A DNA stretch of 15,580 nt from Cudoniella acicularis (Eukaryota > Ascomycota > Leotiomycetes > Helotiales > Helotiaceae), in contig JAAMPI010001355.1 of NCBI GenBank assembly GCA_013054445.1, positions 1-15,580 on the forward strand, written 5' to 3'. The notes below the pieces were generated by a model. That model was not told the origin of the DNA. It worked only from the letters and a program-made list of their open reading frames with translations, and made no database searches. The position numbers and the translations under genes are program-made. The stretch's first letter is position 1. Each line of letters opens with the position of its first letter. Below, in pieces: positions 1 through 9,108 of the stretch.

Positions 1-1132
1 TTAAAGGCAAGGCCAAGAGTCACGGGAAGAGTGGTGTGAATGGATCGCATGCTGAATTGGGGGCGCAACTGCGTTTGAAACGAGGCAGATTCGGCGAGAT
101 GGGATAACCGCCGGGAATCCTTGTTTTAGGGCGAAGATTGACTGTGCCTCGCCCTGATTCTCACAGATAGAGACACCGAAAGGATCTTTCCAGTTATTGG
201 TGTCGTGCAAGCGCCCTCATGCGACCTGCAGATATATTCAGCAGGTATGCCCTGAAATGTGTAGCATGGGGTGACAAAGCTAGAGTGCCAAGTTGATGAA
301 TGCTGCCACCATCCATACGGATGAGCGCAAGGATAACATGGTAGTATTGTCGAAAGGGTTGCAAGTTTCGGCGTTCATACGCTGAGATAAATCAATCGCG
401 CAGATGAATCAGCTGAAGAAACCCGGAAAGATAATTTTGAACCTTTGAATCGAAGGCCGCGATGAGGCTCCAGTAACTTGTGAGGTGAGGTGAGGTGAGT
501 TCGTCAACGACAACAATCCAGGATGCACCCGCGATGCTGACAGTTGAAAAGAGGAGTGCGCTTCATCCTCACGACTGATAAGTCTCTTTTCAGGGCTATT
601 GTACCCATGCGGCTGCGCACCGATGTATTTTCCGTTGTTTCCACTGACAGCAGACATGACAGGAAAGCATTGAATAAATGTGCGCAACGATTTATCGCAT
701 GATAGCAATACAGTCGAAATAGTTAATATGATCAAAATCTAGGGTGGGTGTGAGAGCAAGAATCGCAGCGCCAATTTTACACTTGCAAGGCTTGCTTTCG
801 AAAGCCGTGTTCTTGTGAGGGATGAAGAATGATAGCGGCGACATCGCGACAACCTGGAAAAGCTTCGTCGATCTTTAGTGTCGGCTCGCTGAAACTTTGT
901 TCCTGGCACAGTGTGATAGTGTTTATCACGTGATTACTATTTGCCGAGGAAGGGGGGGCCTGCAGGCATTGCCTACAGTACTCCGTATGCAAGGCGTACA
1001 AGTAGAATAAATAAATGTGGGCCGGGCCTTCCCCTACTTCTAACTTAGCTACGAGTCATATCCATCACTTACGGTAGTACAACCATCTGTTCCAAAACTC
1101 CACACCCTGGCCTATCATTTCACGCGCACCCA
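1..1132. other. intergenic region, no supported gene
   Basis: I see no recognisable coding sequence in this stretch. Minus-strand open frames of 60-110 codons (1-210, 409-735, 777-1001) lack any family resemblance and have no matching splice structure. The one at 735-409 starts with a hydrophobic stretch that could pass for a signal peptide, but nothing else supports it. A short GAGGT tandem run lies at about 480-498. The last 100 bases before the HET gene are rich in C and T with a few A-rich patches, as fungal 5' leaders often are, so the promoter of the HET gene probably lies here. No TATA box is clear. Confidence 0.5.
480..498. repeat. short GAGGT tandem repeat
   Basis: About three to four copies of a GAGGT/GTGAG pentamer lie in tandem. 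This is a minor microsatellite in non-coding DNA with no visible function. Confidence 0.6.
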
Positions 1133-3034
1133 ATGCTCTGCGAAAAATGCACCCCCATATTCCAAAGCCTGTCATCGGGCTCTCACCATCCAGACCTCGC
1201 GTCCTTCACTGCTGCCGCAGCAAGCGGCTGCTACATCTGTGAGCCCCCCTTGCAATACGTGCTGAAGAGATGCGGTACTCTCGAGAACTGTGTGGTTAAG
1301 CCGTACAAATATCGCGTGTACAAACACAGAAGATATGCGCAAATCATCATAGACATACCTATGCTTGAAGACGGAGGAGAGACCGGGGACTGTAGGCCTT
1401 TCCTGGCTATGCCTAGCGAGACACTTGCAACAGACCGAAGCATCAAGAATAGACTGAATAGTATTCCCTTGGAAGACGCCACGAGAACTGCGAAGAGGTG
1501 AGTGAGCGATTGTTTGGACGGCCATGAGAAGTGCCAGAAAAACATGCAACCGACCTCATATCCTACGCGGTTGCTTGAGCTAGGAGAATCCACGGTGCGT
1601 CTTGTCTTGCCAGCCGAGGAGAAGCTTTCGGGGCCCTATGCGACACTGAGCTACTGCTTGGGACCTAATCCGACGTTCATTAACCTTGCACCTTCAAACT
1701 TACGGGAGCTTCAAGTAGGCATTATTCAAGCTGACCTCCCCATCGCCTTCCAAGAGTCTATCCATTTCATTAAAGGTCTCCCTATCCGCTATGTCTGGAT
1801 TGACACTCTCTGCATAATCCAATCCGGTCCTGGAAGCGTCAAGGACTGGCACTCCGAGAGCGCTAAAATGCAGGACGTATACTCCAACTGCATTGTCAAC
1901 ATCGCTCTCTCCAGAGCCGCGCACCCAAGTGAAAGCTGCCTTGGCGGACCAACTCTCACCGCGATACCGCCATTCGAAGTCGAAACGACAGGATTCTTTG
2001 GCAATGATGACTCCGCAAAGTCCACTGCTACCATTGTCTATTTCAACTACTATCGCGAGGCTCTCTACGGCCAGCCGCTCGGGTTCCGTGTCTGGGCTCT
2101 GCAAGAGCGGCTTCTCCCTCCGCGAGTCCTAAGCCTTGGCCTCGGAGAGCTCTTCTGGGATTGCATTCAAGCCCCGAACGCATGCGAATCTTTCCCGTCC
2201 GGTGTGGGAGATCTCTATAGCAACTTTCAGCTTACCGATAAGGCCATTCCAAATGCATCAGATAGCAAGACACTTGAATCCGCCTGGTGGACGTTCGTGG
2301 AAGAGTACACGAACCGCAAGCTTACTTATCCCGAAGTAGACAAGTTAGTGGCGATGTCTGCTATTGCAACGCGGATAGGGAGTAGAGTGGATGATGTATA
2401 TATTGAAGGTCATTTCTGGAAGACGTTACTGGATAGTCTGAACTGGCAAGTAAACCCTTGGTGGGCGCAGAAGAATACCGCAAAGGATTGTCGGACCGGC
2501 GAAAGAGGACCTAGGTGAGCGGCAAAATGTGACTCCGAGTTGGAGTTGGGCGTCGATGGATGGGCCGCTGTTTTTCGGCGGAGGGAATTTCGATAGATCG
2601 TTAGCAGTTATGAAGGATTATACTTTGACTTTGGTCGATGAGATGAATCCAGCCGGGCAGGTTCCATTCGCAAGTCTAAAACTTAAAGCATACTGTGTAG
2701 AAATAGGGTGGAATCAGGACAGGCCTACCATGCTGGGCGAGCCAAAATGGGACGATAACGTGCATTTCCTTAAGGATGATATAGACGATCCGGATGAAAG
2801 ACTAGCCATGGTAGATGGAGCCAAGTATTGGTTGGCGGCACTGGTTGAAGGGGATTATCTAGCTGAGGGGAGGGCTTACTGTTGAAGGAGATAGAAAAGG
2901 AGGGAGAGAGGCTGTATAGGAGAATAGGACACTTTCGGCTCTGTGACTCGCAGGTATACGAGCGCAGAGCCTCCTGGGGTGATGATTTCAGAATGATGTT
3001 TGGACAGAAGAGAAGGACAATTACTTTGATATGA
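1133..3034 (+). pseudogene. HET-domain (heterokaryon incompatibility) protein, disrupted
   Basis: HET proteins (PF06985) act in fungal self/non-self recognition and can trigger cell death after fusion of incompatible hyphae. The start at 1133 opens with MLCEKC followed by HHPDLASF and a GCYIC motif, the usual Cys/His N-terminus of this family. The pre-domain motif SDCLDGHEKC follows at about 1505, then the HET domain (YATLSYC, about 1636; IRYVWIDTLCIIQ, about 1786; VYSNC, about 1879; WALQERLLPPR, about 2092). Downstream come PSWSWASMDG (about 2535), LKLKAYCVEIGWNQ (about 2683), and LLLKEIEKEGERLYRRIGHF with a terminal TITLI and TGA at 3032-3034. The gene is broken in three places: an in-frame TGA at 1499-1501 where most relatives have Trp or another coding residue, a frame change between about 2450 and 2507, and a second one at about 2866-2876 that restores the original frame. 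The invariant CWG is CLG. At about 634 codons the length is normal for the family. Homology is very likely; loss of function is an inference and sequencing error is possible. Confidence 0.88.
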
Positions 3035-3669
3035 CAGAGGAGGCTGTTCCAAAACAAAGCAGATGCCAGCAGGTGGGATTTTCGAATGCAAAACAAGTCT
3101 GGGTGGCGAAAGGAAGCAACTGCAAAAATGATGCCGAACCTGAATGACAATGAAAACAACATATCCTTCGCGCTCATGAAGGATGGATTCGTCTTCAGTC
3201 CTCTATTGTCTGTGGGACTTCCCATCAATGTATTATCCATGCTTTCCTGAGATTGTTGGTACGTATGTACTTAGGCATGCAGAGATGGGCGGAAATTCAA
3301 GAACCGACGCGACAGTGACAACGAAAACAAAGCATGAGGTACATCTTCAATTCCAGTGCGAGGACGAGAGTAGGAACCGTTGTCACAAGAGGGGGTGCGC
3401 ACTTGCGAGAGCTCAGACTATCTGTATTCCAGTCGTGATGGAGATGAGGGATGAAGCATGGATGAGATCAAGCTCCAGCTGGATGATTCTCGGCTCGCTA
3501 AAATTTTGCTCCTGGCTCTCGCTCGCGTCACTCCCGGGTCCCGTCGCGCCCACTTTGTCCAAGCTGTGGTCTGTCCTGTTCCTCGTCCTTCAACCACTAG
3601 CTTTTCCCCCAGAGCAATGCAATCCGCTCCATCTACAGCTTCAATTGATATTCTGCGGTGACCTCTGCG
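3035..3669. other. intergenic region between HET pseudogene and ALG6
   Basis: This stretch probably holds the 3' end of the HET transcript and the promoter of ALG6. Open frames on both strands here (for example 3183-3698 on + and 3240-2770 on the minus strand) resemble no family and are taken as chance. C/T-rich stretches at about 3476-3650 fit a fungal leader just upstream of the ALG6 start. I see no RNA gene or repeat. Confidence 0.5.
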
Positions 3670-5513
3670 ATGGCTGGACCTGCGCCCTCGCCGCATAAGC
3701 CACGGCGGAAAACCAAGAAGACCAGCAATGGCAGCGAGGTCTCCTCCATCGCACCCTCTCCGGCCCCTCGAGCATCGACATCGCCTTTGAGCCGACCCGC
3801 GTATCCTCTGGCCTCGTTCCTTTGGCCTGCGCGAAGCTCCGTGTCGCAATGGGAAATCCTCCCCCTAATTCTGATGGCCGTGGGATTGTTTCGGTGGGCT
3901 GCTGGGCTTTGGGGCTATTCTGGTACGCATTGGAAATTCCGTGAGAGGTCCAAACTAACAGCTTGCTAGGATTTCAAAATCCTCCTATGCACGGCGACTA
4001 CGAAGCACAAAGACACTGGATGGAGATCACAACCCAACTGCCCATCTCCCAATGGTACTTTCACGACCTTGAATGGTGGGGCCTCGATTATCCCCCTTTA
4101 ACCGCATACCATAGCTGGATCTTGGGCAAGATTGGCGCAATTATAGATCCCTCATGGTTTGCCCTACATACCTCTCGCGGCCTTGACGATCCAGTATTGA
4201 AGGTCTTTATGCGAGCCACAGTCATTTCCTCCGAATACCTCATTTATATACCCGCGGCTGTTATCTTTGTCAGGCGGCTCAGTAAGCTTCAAGGAGTCAA
4301 CACTTGGAATGCATCAATTGCTCTGACAGCTATCTTAATGCAACCTGGTACTATCCTGATCGATCATGTCCATTTCCAGTACAACACGGTTATGCTGGGC
4401 CTAGTGCTCGCCACCATGTCAAGTGTACTCGCTGGAAGGTACATGTGGAGTTGTGTTTTCTTTATTCTGGCACTTGGGTTCAAGCAGATGGCCTTGTATT
4501 ATGCTCCAGCCATGTTTGCATACCTACTAGGCATCTGTCTATTCCCTCGGGTCAACGTACCTCGCTTTTTGGGTATCGCAGTCGTAACATTGGCATCTTT
4601 TGCCGCACTGCTCCTGCCCATTTTCCTTGGAGCCATATACGACTCGTATCGTGGGATTGATGCTCGACCTGATCTGTTTGGCCACGCAGCACCGTTGCCT
4701 ATCTTCACCGAATACTCGTTCATGCTCAACAATCAAGCTTGGTACTACCCTATCATCCAACAGCTGGCCCAGATTATTCACCGAGTCTTCCCTTTCGCAA
4801 GAGGTCTTTTCGAGGACAAAGTCGCCAACTTTTGGTGCGCCTTGAATGTTGTCATCAAACTTCGAAACTATCCTTCAGAAATCCTTCAAAGAGCCTCATT
4901 GCTTGTTACACTCGCTTCGATTACACCCCCTTGTTTAGTTATTTTTGCCAAACCCCGAAAGGACTTATTACCCCTAGCCTTGGCAACGACCGCTTGGGGG
5001 TTTTTTCTGTTTAGCTTCCAGGTTCACGAGAAAAGCGTCTTGCTCCCCTTGATGCCCATGACTGCTATTCTTGCCGGGAAGCATGGACTGAGTAAGAATG
5101 TCAGAGCCTGGGTTGGCTTCGCAAATCTTCTTGGCGTATGGACAATGTTTCCACTTCTCCAACGAGTCGATCTCCGTATTCCATATTATGTCCTGTCCCT
5201 CCTATGGGCGTATCTGCTCGGACTTCCTCCAACCTCCTTCGCGGTATACCGCCAGGAGACGCATCCGACTTGGGCCGGATTCGGGACGACTGTCCTGCAT
5301 TTGATTTTTTATACTACCATGGCAGTTTGGCATTTAGCCGAAAGCTTCCTCGCACCACCACATGGGAAACCAGACTTGTGGGTGGTGATTAACGTTGGGA
5401 TTGGCGCGGTAGGGTTCGGAATCTGCTATCTATGGTGTTTATGGACCTTAGTTGGGGAAAGCGGAATCCTGGGGATGTCCAAATCTGGAAAAGGAAAGGC
5501 AAAAGCGCAGTAA
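3670..5513 (+). CDS. ALG6: dolichyl pyrophosphate Man9GlcNAc2 alpha-1,3-glucosyltransferase
   Basis: This ER membrane enzyme (GT57 family) moves the first glucose from dolichyl-phosphate glucose onto the lipid-linked Man9GlcNAc2 precursor of N-glycans. Exons are 3670-3922 and 3970-5513. The 47-nt intron has donor GTACGC, branch CTAAC at 3955-3959 and acceptor GCTAG, and splicing joins YSG to FQNPPM in phase 1, giving 598 residues. Residues 1-55 are a basic, Ser/Pro-rich cytosolic tail, and the first membrane span is about 62-80. The first luminal loop has HGDYEAQRHWMEIT; D94 there is the likely catalytic base by analogy with yeast Alg6. YPPLTAYHSW follows. IDHVHFQYN, FPFARGLFEDKVANFW and FSFQVHEKSVLLPLMP are further family signatures along a multi-span hydrophobic body. 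These motifs fit ALG6 and not ALG8, whose equivalents differ. The start is the first in-frame ATG of the open frame. No lesion is seen. The C-terminus is short and Lys-rich (GKGKAKAQ). Confidence 0.97.
3923..3969 (+). other. spliceosomal intron of ALG6
   Basis: A 47-nt intron with donor GTACGC, a perfect CTAAC branch site at 3955-3959 and acceptor CTAG. Without its removal the frame runs into a stop at 3967-3969 and the conserved loop before GDYEAQRHW is lost. Confidence 0.93.
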
Positions 5514-6534
5514 CCATTGATAAGTCATCATGTACTCAACGACGATTTGCACAATCCTTGCACACCACCGTTGTTTATGATATTGGAAAAGCCCGAAGTG
5601 GTGCCCGAGAAGTAGGTGGGGTCCAGGGGTCTTCCAAAAGGTGATGCCACTGAAGCGAGATATTTTCATCCTCAGCAGTGATTCGTCAAGTCGGCCTTGG
5701 CAAGGATTACGAAGACGCAATGGAAGGCTGGCTCTCCCACCGCATGCAGTGCATCAGGCCGGAATTATGTATGCTACCAAAATCTAGCTGCAGCCACGGC
5801 GCTCTTTTGCCCGTTCAGAGCCTGGAAGCTTGCTTCTTGTTCAATCATTTTTGAGACCTCACCTCCCAATCATTACTAGACCTTGTTTTCTTCGGTCCAG
5901 ATTAACCTCACTTACCGGCTAATCGTCCGTGGGAGGCCTCAGTAGGCAAGCATCATGAGTTATCTGAATTAGCCAGCACCATTTCCAGCATTGTTTAATC
6001 AAGGCGATCTCCCAAACTTTAAATAAAGAGCCCTTCGAGACGACCGGCGACAACCAGAATCCTTCGAGCCGAAAGAGTCGGGAAACATGCTGCGGCTCCC
6101 GACTTTGCCCTGATTATTAAAAATGCTGAATCGGTTCCTGAAGCCTCAAAAGCCATGGCGCTGACCATTTGACGTCCTCGCACGAACACTCAAGAAGCCT
6201 TGATGCGTGTTCGTCGAACGTCGGGTTGTGATTGCAACGTTTAAAAGATCCCCAAGCCCCTCGGCCGCTCCGCTGTCAGTGTCTCTGGGTGTGGCTGCTG
6301 GCTGGCAGCAGGCTGACAGGAGGCTGACTGAACCTGGAATTTCCACCGCCCTCCTTAGGGGGTCTCCCGGCAGCTGCCACAGCTCGCAAGTAGTTCAGCA
6401 GGCGAACGACCCACCCCGCATGCAGGTAATAATCGCTGACCTTCTGGTATCTCCTCTCCGGATTCCTGTTGCTTCTCTGCCATGACAACCCGTCGTGTGG
6501 TTTCCATCAAAATTGATTTCACGACATCGCAAAA
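5514..6534. other. intergenic region between ALG6 and cupredoxin-like gene
   Basis: This is about 1 kb without a supported gene. The left part should contain the ALG6 3' UTR and the right part the promoter and leader of the next gene. A TTTAAATAAA element at about 6018-6027 is TATA-like but lies about 500 bases from the next start codon, so its role is uncertain. Around 6290-6330 a GCTG/CAGC-rich segment (GGCTGCTGGCTGGCAGCAGGCTG) could form a hairpin. Open frames here look random. Confidence 0.5.
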
Positions 6535-8128
6535 ATGTTGCTGAATATTTTTCTATTATTTTCGATAGCCAGCCTCGCGCCGGTCTTTGCGGCCTCGAGT
6601 TCGGCTACAAGCACCTCCACGGCTCCTGCGGCGACATGGACTGTTGCAGTCGGCGCGGTACGTCAATCCGCATGTGAATGCTATGCTTCTTGGCTTTAGT
6701 ACTGATAGCCTTGACTAGGAGGGATTCAATTTCAGTCCACATGAATTAAACGCCAGCGTTGGGGACACAATCGGTAAGGGGCATCCGTAGTTTTTGATCC
6801 CGAAAAGATACTGATCGAGGTTAGAATGGCTATTCTATCCACAAAATCATTCGGTAGTCCGAGGAGGATTCAGCGTTGACCCATGTATACCCTACGAATT
6901 GACAGGATATGGACTAGTGGGATTTTGGAGCGGATTCAAACCGGTACAACTCGTCTTGCCAAATGTACGAAACCTTGCAATCTTTAGGAGTTCCAAGACT
7001 GACATTTGGGACTAGCCTCCATCTTTTAGTGTAGTAATCAACGACACAGAACCTTTGTCCTTTTACTGTTCAGCTCCTGGCGCATGTCTACAAGGAATGA
7101 TAGGGGTTATTAATCCGAATGCTACATTCAATTGGGCGTCCCAATTCGCACTCACACAAAATGCCACCGTGGAGCTTAGTCCTGGAGAATCATTTCCAGC
7201 GGAAACAGGAAAGCCTATTCGGACGACAACAGCCACAGGAGCAAGTTTCACTCCTACTCCTGTGGCTCAGACATCAAGCTCCTCTACAAGTACAACGACA
7301 AGCGTCGCTACGACATCGGCGCCCGCGACACCAGCGGCAGGAAGTTCAACGAGTCTATCTACAGGGGCAATTGTGGGTATTGCGATCGGAGGACTTGCAG
7401 TGGTGATTCTGGCTGCTGCGCTACTTTATATGTGTGGACGACAGAAGACAGTCAAGGAAATTAGGCAGTCTCAACAAACGCCACTGAACAACTCTTATCA
7501 GCCTTCATCCCCAGGATTCTCCGAAGCAAATTATTCGAATATGCACAAACCTCCATTTCACGACCTTAATTCACCAGGACACTCCCCTTACACCGCAGCT
7601 GGAACCGAACGAAGCATGAGTCCTCCTGCCGATGAGCGCACTCAAATGATGGGAATGATACCAGCGACGCATCACTACAACGGCCATCCAATTCCCAGTT
7701 CCTTCCCCGTGAGTCCGGGATTTCCAAGCCCAGGCTTCCCGAGTCCAACGTATGCAAATGAGATGGATCATGGATCCGTTGGTGGCATGAGGTTCGTATT
7801 TCCTTATCTGCCTTCCCCTTGTTGGGTGGAGCAGCCCTAAAGATGGGGCACAGCTCAGAATGGGCGTAGCGGAAGATCACGAAGCTAACAATAAGCAACC
7901 ACAAATAGACCCTACAATCCAACCGAAGTTACCGAGCACGATCTCATTCCGCAAGATAGCTTTAGCGGCCCACACGAAATGGCCGTCCCGTCCCGAAACC
8001 CAAGCACGGGAAATCCGCCAGCTCGCACGGATCACGAGAATCGACCCTTCTCCTATACGGATAGCGAGAGCGGGTATCGTAATGCGAGATCGTATCCGTT
8101 GGAGAAGAATGATAGCGAGTTAAGGTAG
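6535..8128 (+). CDS. secreted/plasma-membrane cupredoxin-like protein, five exons
   Basis: Exons read from the sequence are 6535-6657, 6719-6773, 6825-6964, 7016-7791 and 7909-8128; phases agree throughout and give 437 residues. Residues 1-19 form a hydrophobic signal peptide ending VFA. A cupredoxin fold follows: VAVGAEGFNFSP and SVGDTI (about 37-59), FYPQNHSVV (63-71), DPCIPYELTG, VGFWSGFKPV, VVINDTEP, FYCSAPGACLQGM (122-134) and IGVINP. These are the signatures of the fungal extracellular serine-rich cupredoxin-like family. A Ser/Thr-rich stalk (about 170-222) leads to one membrane span (about 223-246) and a cytosolic tail of about 190 residues rich in Pro, Ser and Gly, with a repeated SPGFPSPGFPSP. 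H68, C124 and M134 could be type-1 copper ligands, but no His lies between C124 and M134, so copper binding is doubtful. Four N-glycosylation sequons (NAS, NHS, NDT, NAT) fit a surface location. The family is well supported; a role in wall sensing or adhesion is only a guess. Confidence 0.9.
6658..6718 (+). other. intron 1 of cupredoxin-like gene
   Basis: A 61-nt intron with donor GTACGT and acceptor ACTAG. It falls between codons and joins VAVGA to EGFNFSP, restoring the first strand of the cupredoxin fold. Confidence 0.85.
6774..6824 (+). other. intron 2 of cupredoxin-like gene
   Basis: A 51-nt intron with donor GTAAGG, a CTGATC branch-like site and acceptor TTAG. It splits a Glu codon in phase 1 and joins VGDTI to EWLFYPQNHS, the expected order in this family. 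Confidence 0.85.
6965..7015 (+). other. intron 3 of cupredoxin-like gene
   Basis: A 51-nt intron in phase 0 with donor GTACGA, a CTGAC branch site and acceptor ACTAG. It joins KPVQLVLPN to PPSFSVVINDTEP. Confidence 0.85.
7792..7908 (+). other. intron 4 of cupredoxin-like gene
   Basis: A 117-nt intron with donor GTTCGT, a CTAAC branch site at about 7885-7889 and acceptor ATAG. Its length is a multiple of three, but the unspliced frame has a stop at 7838. Splicing restores an Arg codon and opens 72 further residues (PYNPTEVTEHDLIP onward) to a TAG at 8126. Retention would instead give a tail shortened to GGMRFVFPYLPSP and a few residues more. Confidence 0.75.
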
Positions 8129-9108
8129 ACAAAAGCGGCCAGGGAACATATGCGGGACGACAAGGGCGCTTTTATTTTTGGATTGGGGTTGCTTTCGTTG
8201 GGTTACTAAGGCGTTGACATCGGCCCTTGGTTTTGGGTTCTTAGGGATATCATGGTTTTCTCGGAAGGAGTTGGGGGCAGAAATATGGAGCACGCGATAT
8301 GATACCTGTCGAATTGATTGGAAAGAAAGGAAACCTGGAACTGAAAGATCGATTGAATGCACGGTCACTCGAATGGATGAGCGCTAAGGCCAGAATGCTT
8401 GGGAATGAGCACTTCAATTGGGTTCAACGAACGGACATGAAGGAGTCAGAACAGGAGAACGGGAACTTGTTTATATGCTATGGATACCTGACCAGGATGG
8501 CTCAATCTGGATTAGATTGGAATGGAAGGAACGCTTTCAGCAGCGGCATGGATGGACATACACGACGGTAAAGCTGGAGGCTAAGGTCGGAAAGGAAAGG
8601 AATATCTTCCTATGGATGATAGTACGTGTATTTAATTGCTGTAGGGGAGAACAGATGTAGATCATATTGATTTGCTTGTGGGTGGCTGATGTAATGTAGA
8701 AAGATCGTTAAAGAAATCTTGTGAGATAAATATCTGCTACTTGATATGTTGATATACAGGGCACTGGATATAACCCGTAGCACCTACTGACGACGAGGCT
8801 CCGAGATTAATGGGGGAAGGAGCGTTGGGGTCCATTCTAGTGATTTGGTAGCCTAACTTACCTAAGTGGGTATATGGCTTGCTGCCTTCAGCCTTCTCAC
8901 TCGAGGCCTCGCATCTTTCTTCCTCAACACCGCAATATCTACCATCACTTGTCTCGCTTTTGTGTGTCCGAATCTGGGCTGCTGCCTTAACATTAAACAA
9001 TCTTACACCAGATATACGTCCTCTATCTTCGAGCTTTCGACTTGAGATATATATATCGTGTTTCCAGGTCTCCAAGAGGACTCGCGCCATCATTTTCTGA
9101 CGATCGAA
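8129..9108. other. intergenic region, no supported gene
   Basis: This should hold the 3' UTR of the cupredoxin-like gene and the promoter of the second HET gene. Plus-strand frames at 8178-8660 look random. A minus-strand frame of 172 codons (9255-8737) overlaps the start of the HET gene and has no family features. An AT dinucleotide run at about 9047-9057 (GATATATATATC) lies about 55 bases upstream of the HET start codon and could act as a TATA element. Confidence 0.5.

Noticed and set aside
2770..3240. 156-codon minus-strand open frame
   Set aside because: It lies antisense to the C-terminal part of the HET pseudogene, whose plus-strand frame shows clear family motifs there; the minus-strand translation has no recognisable features.
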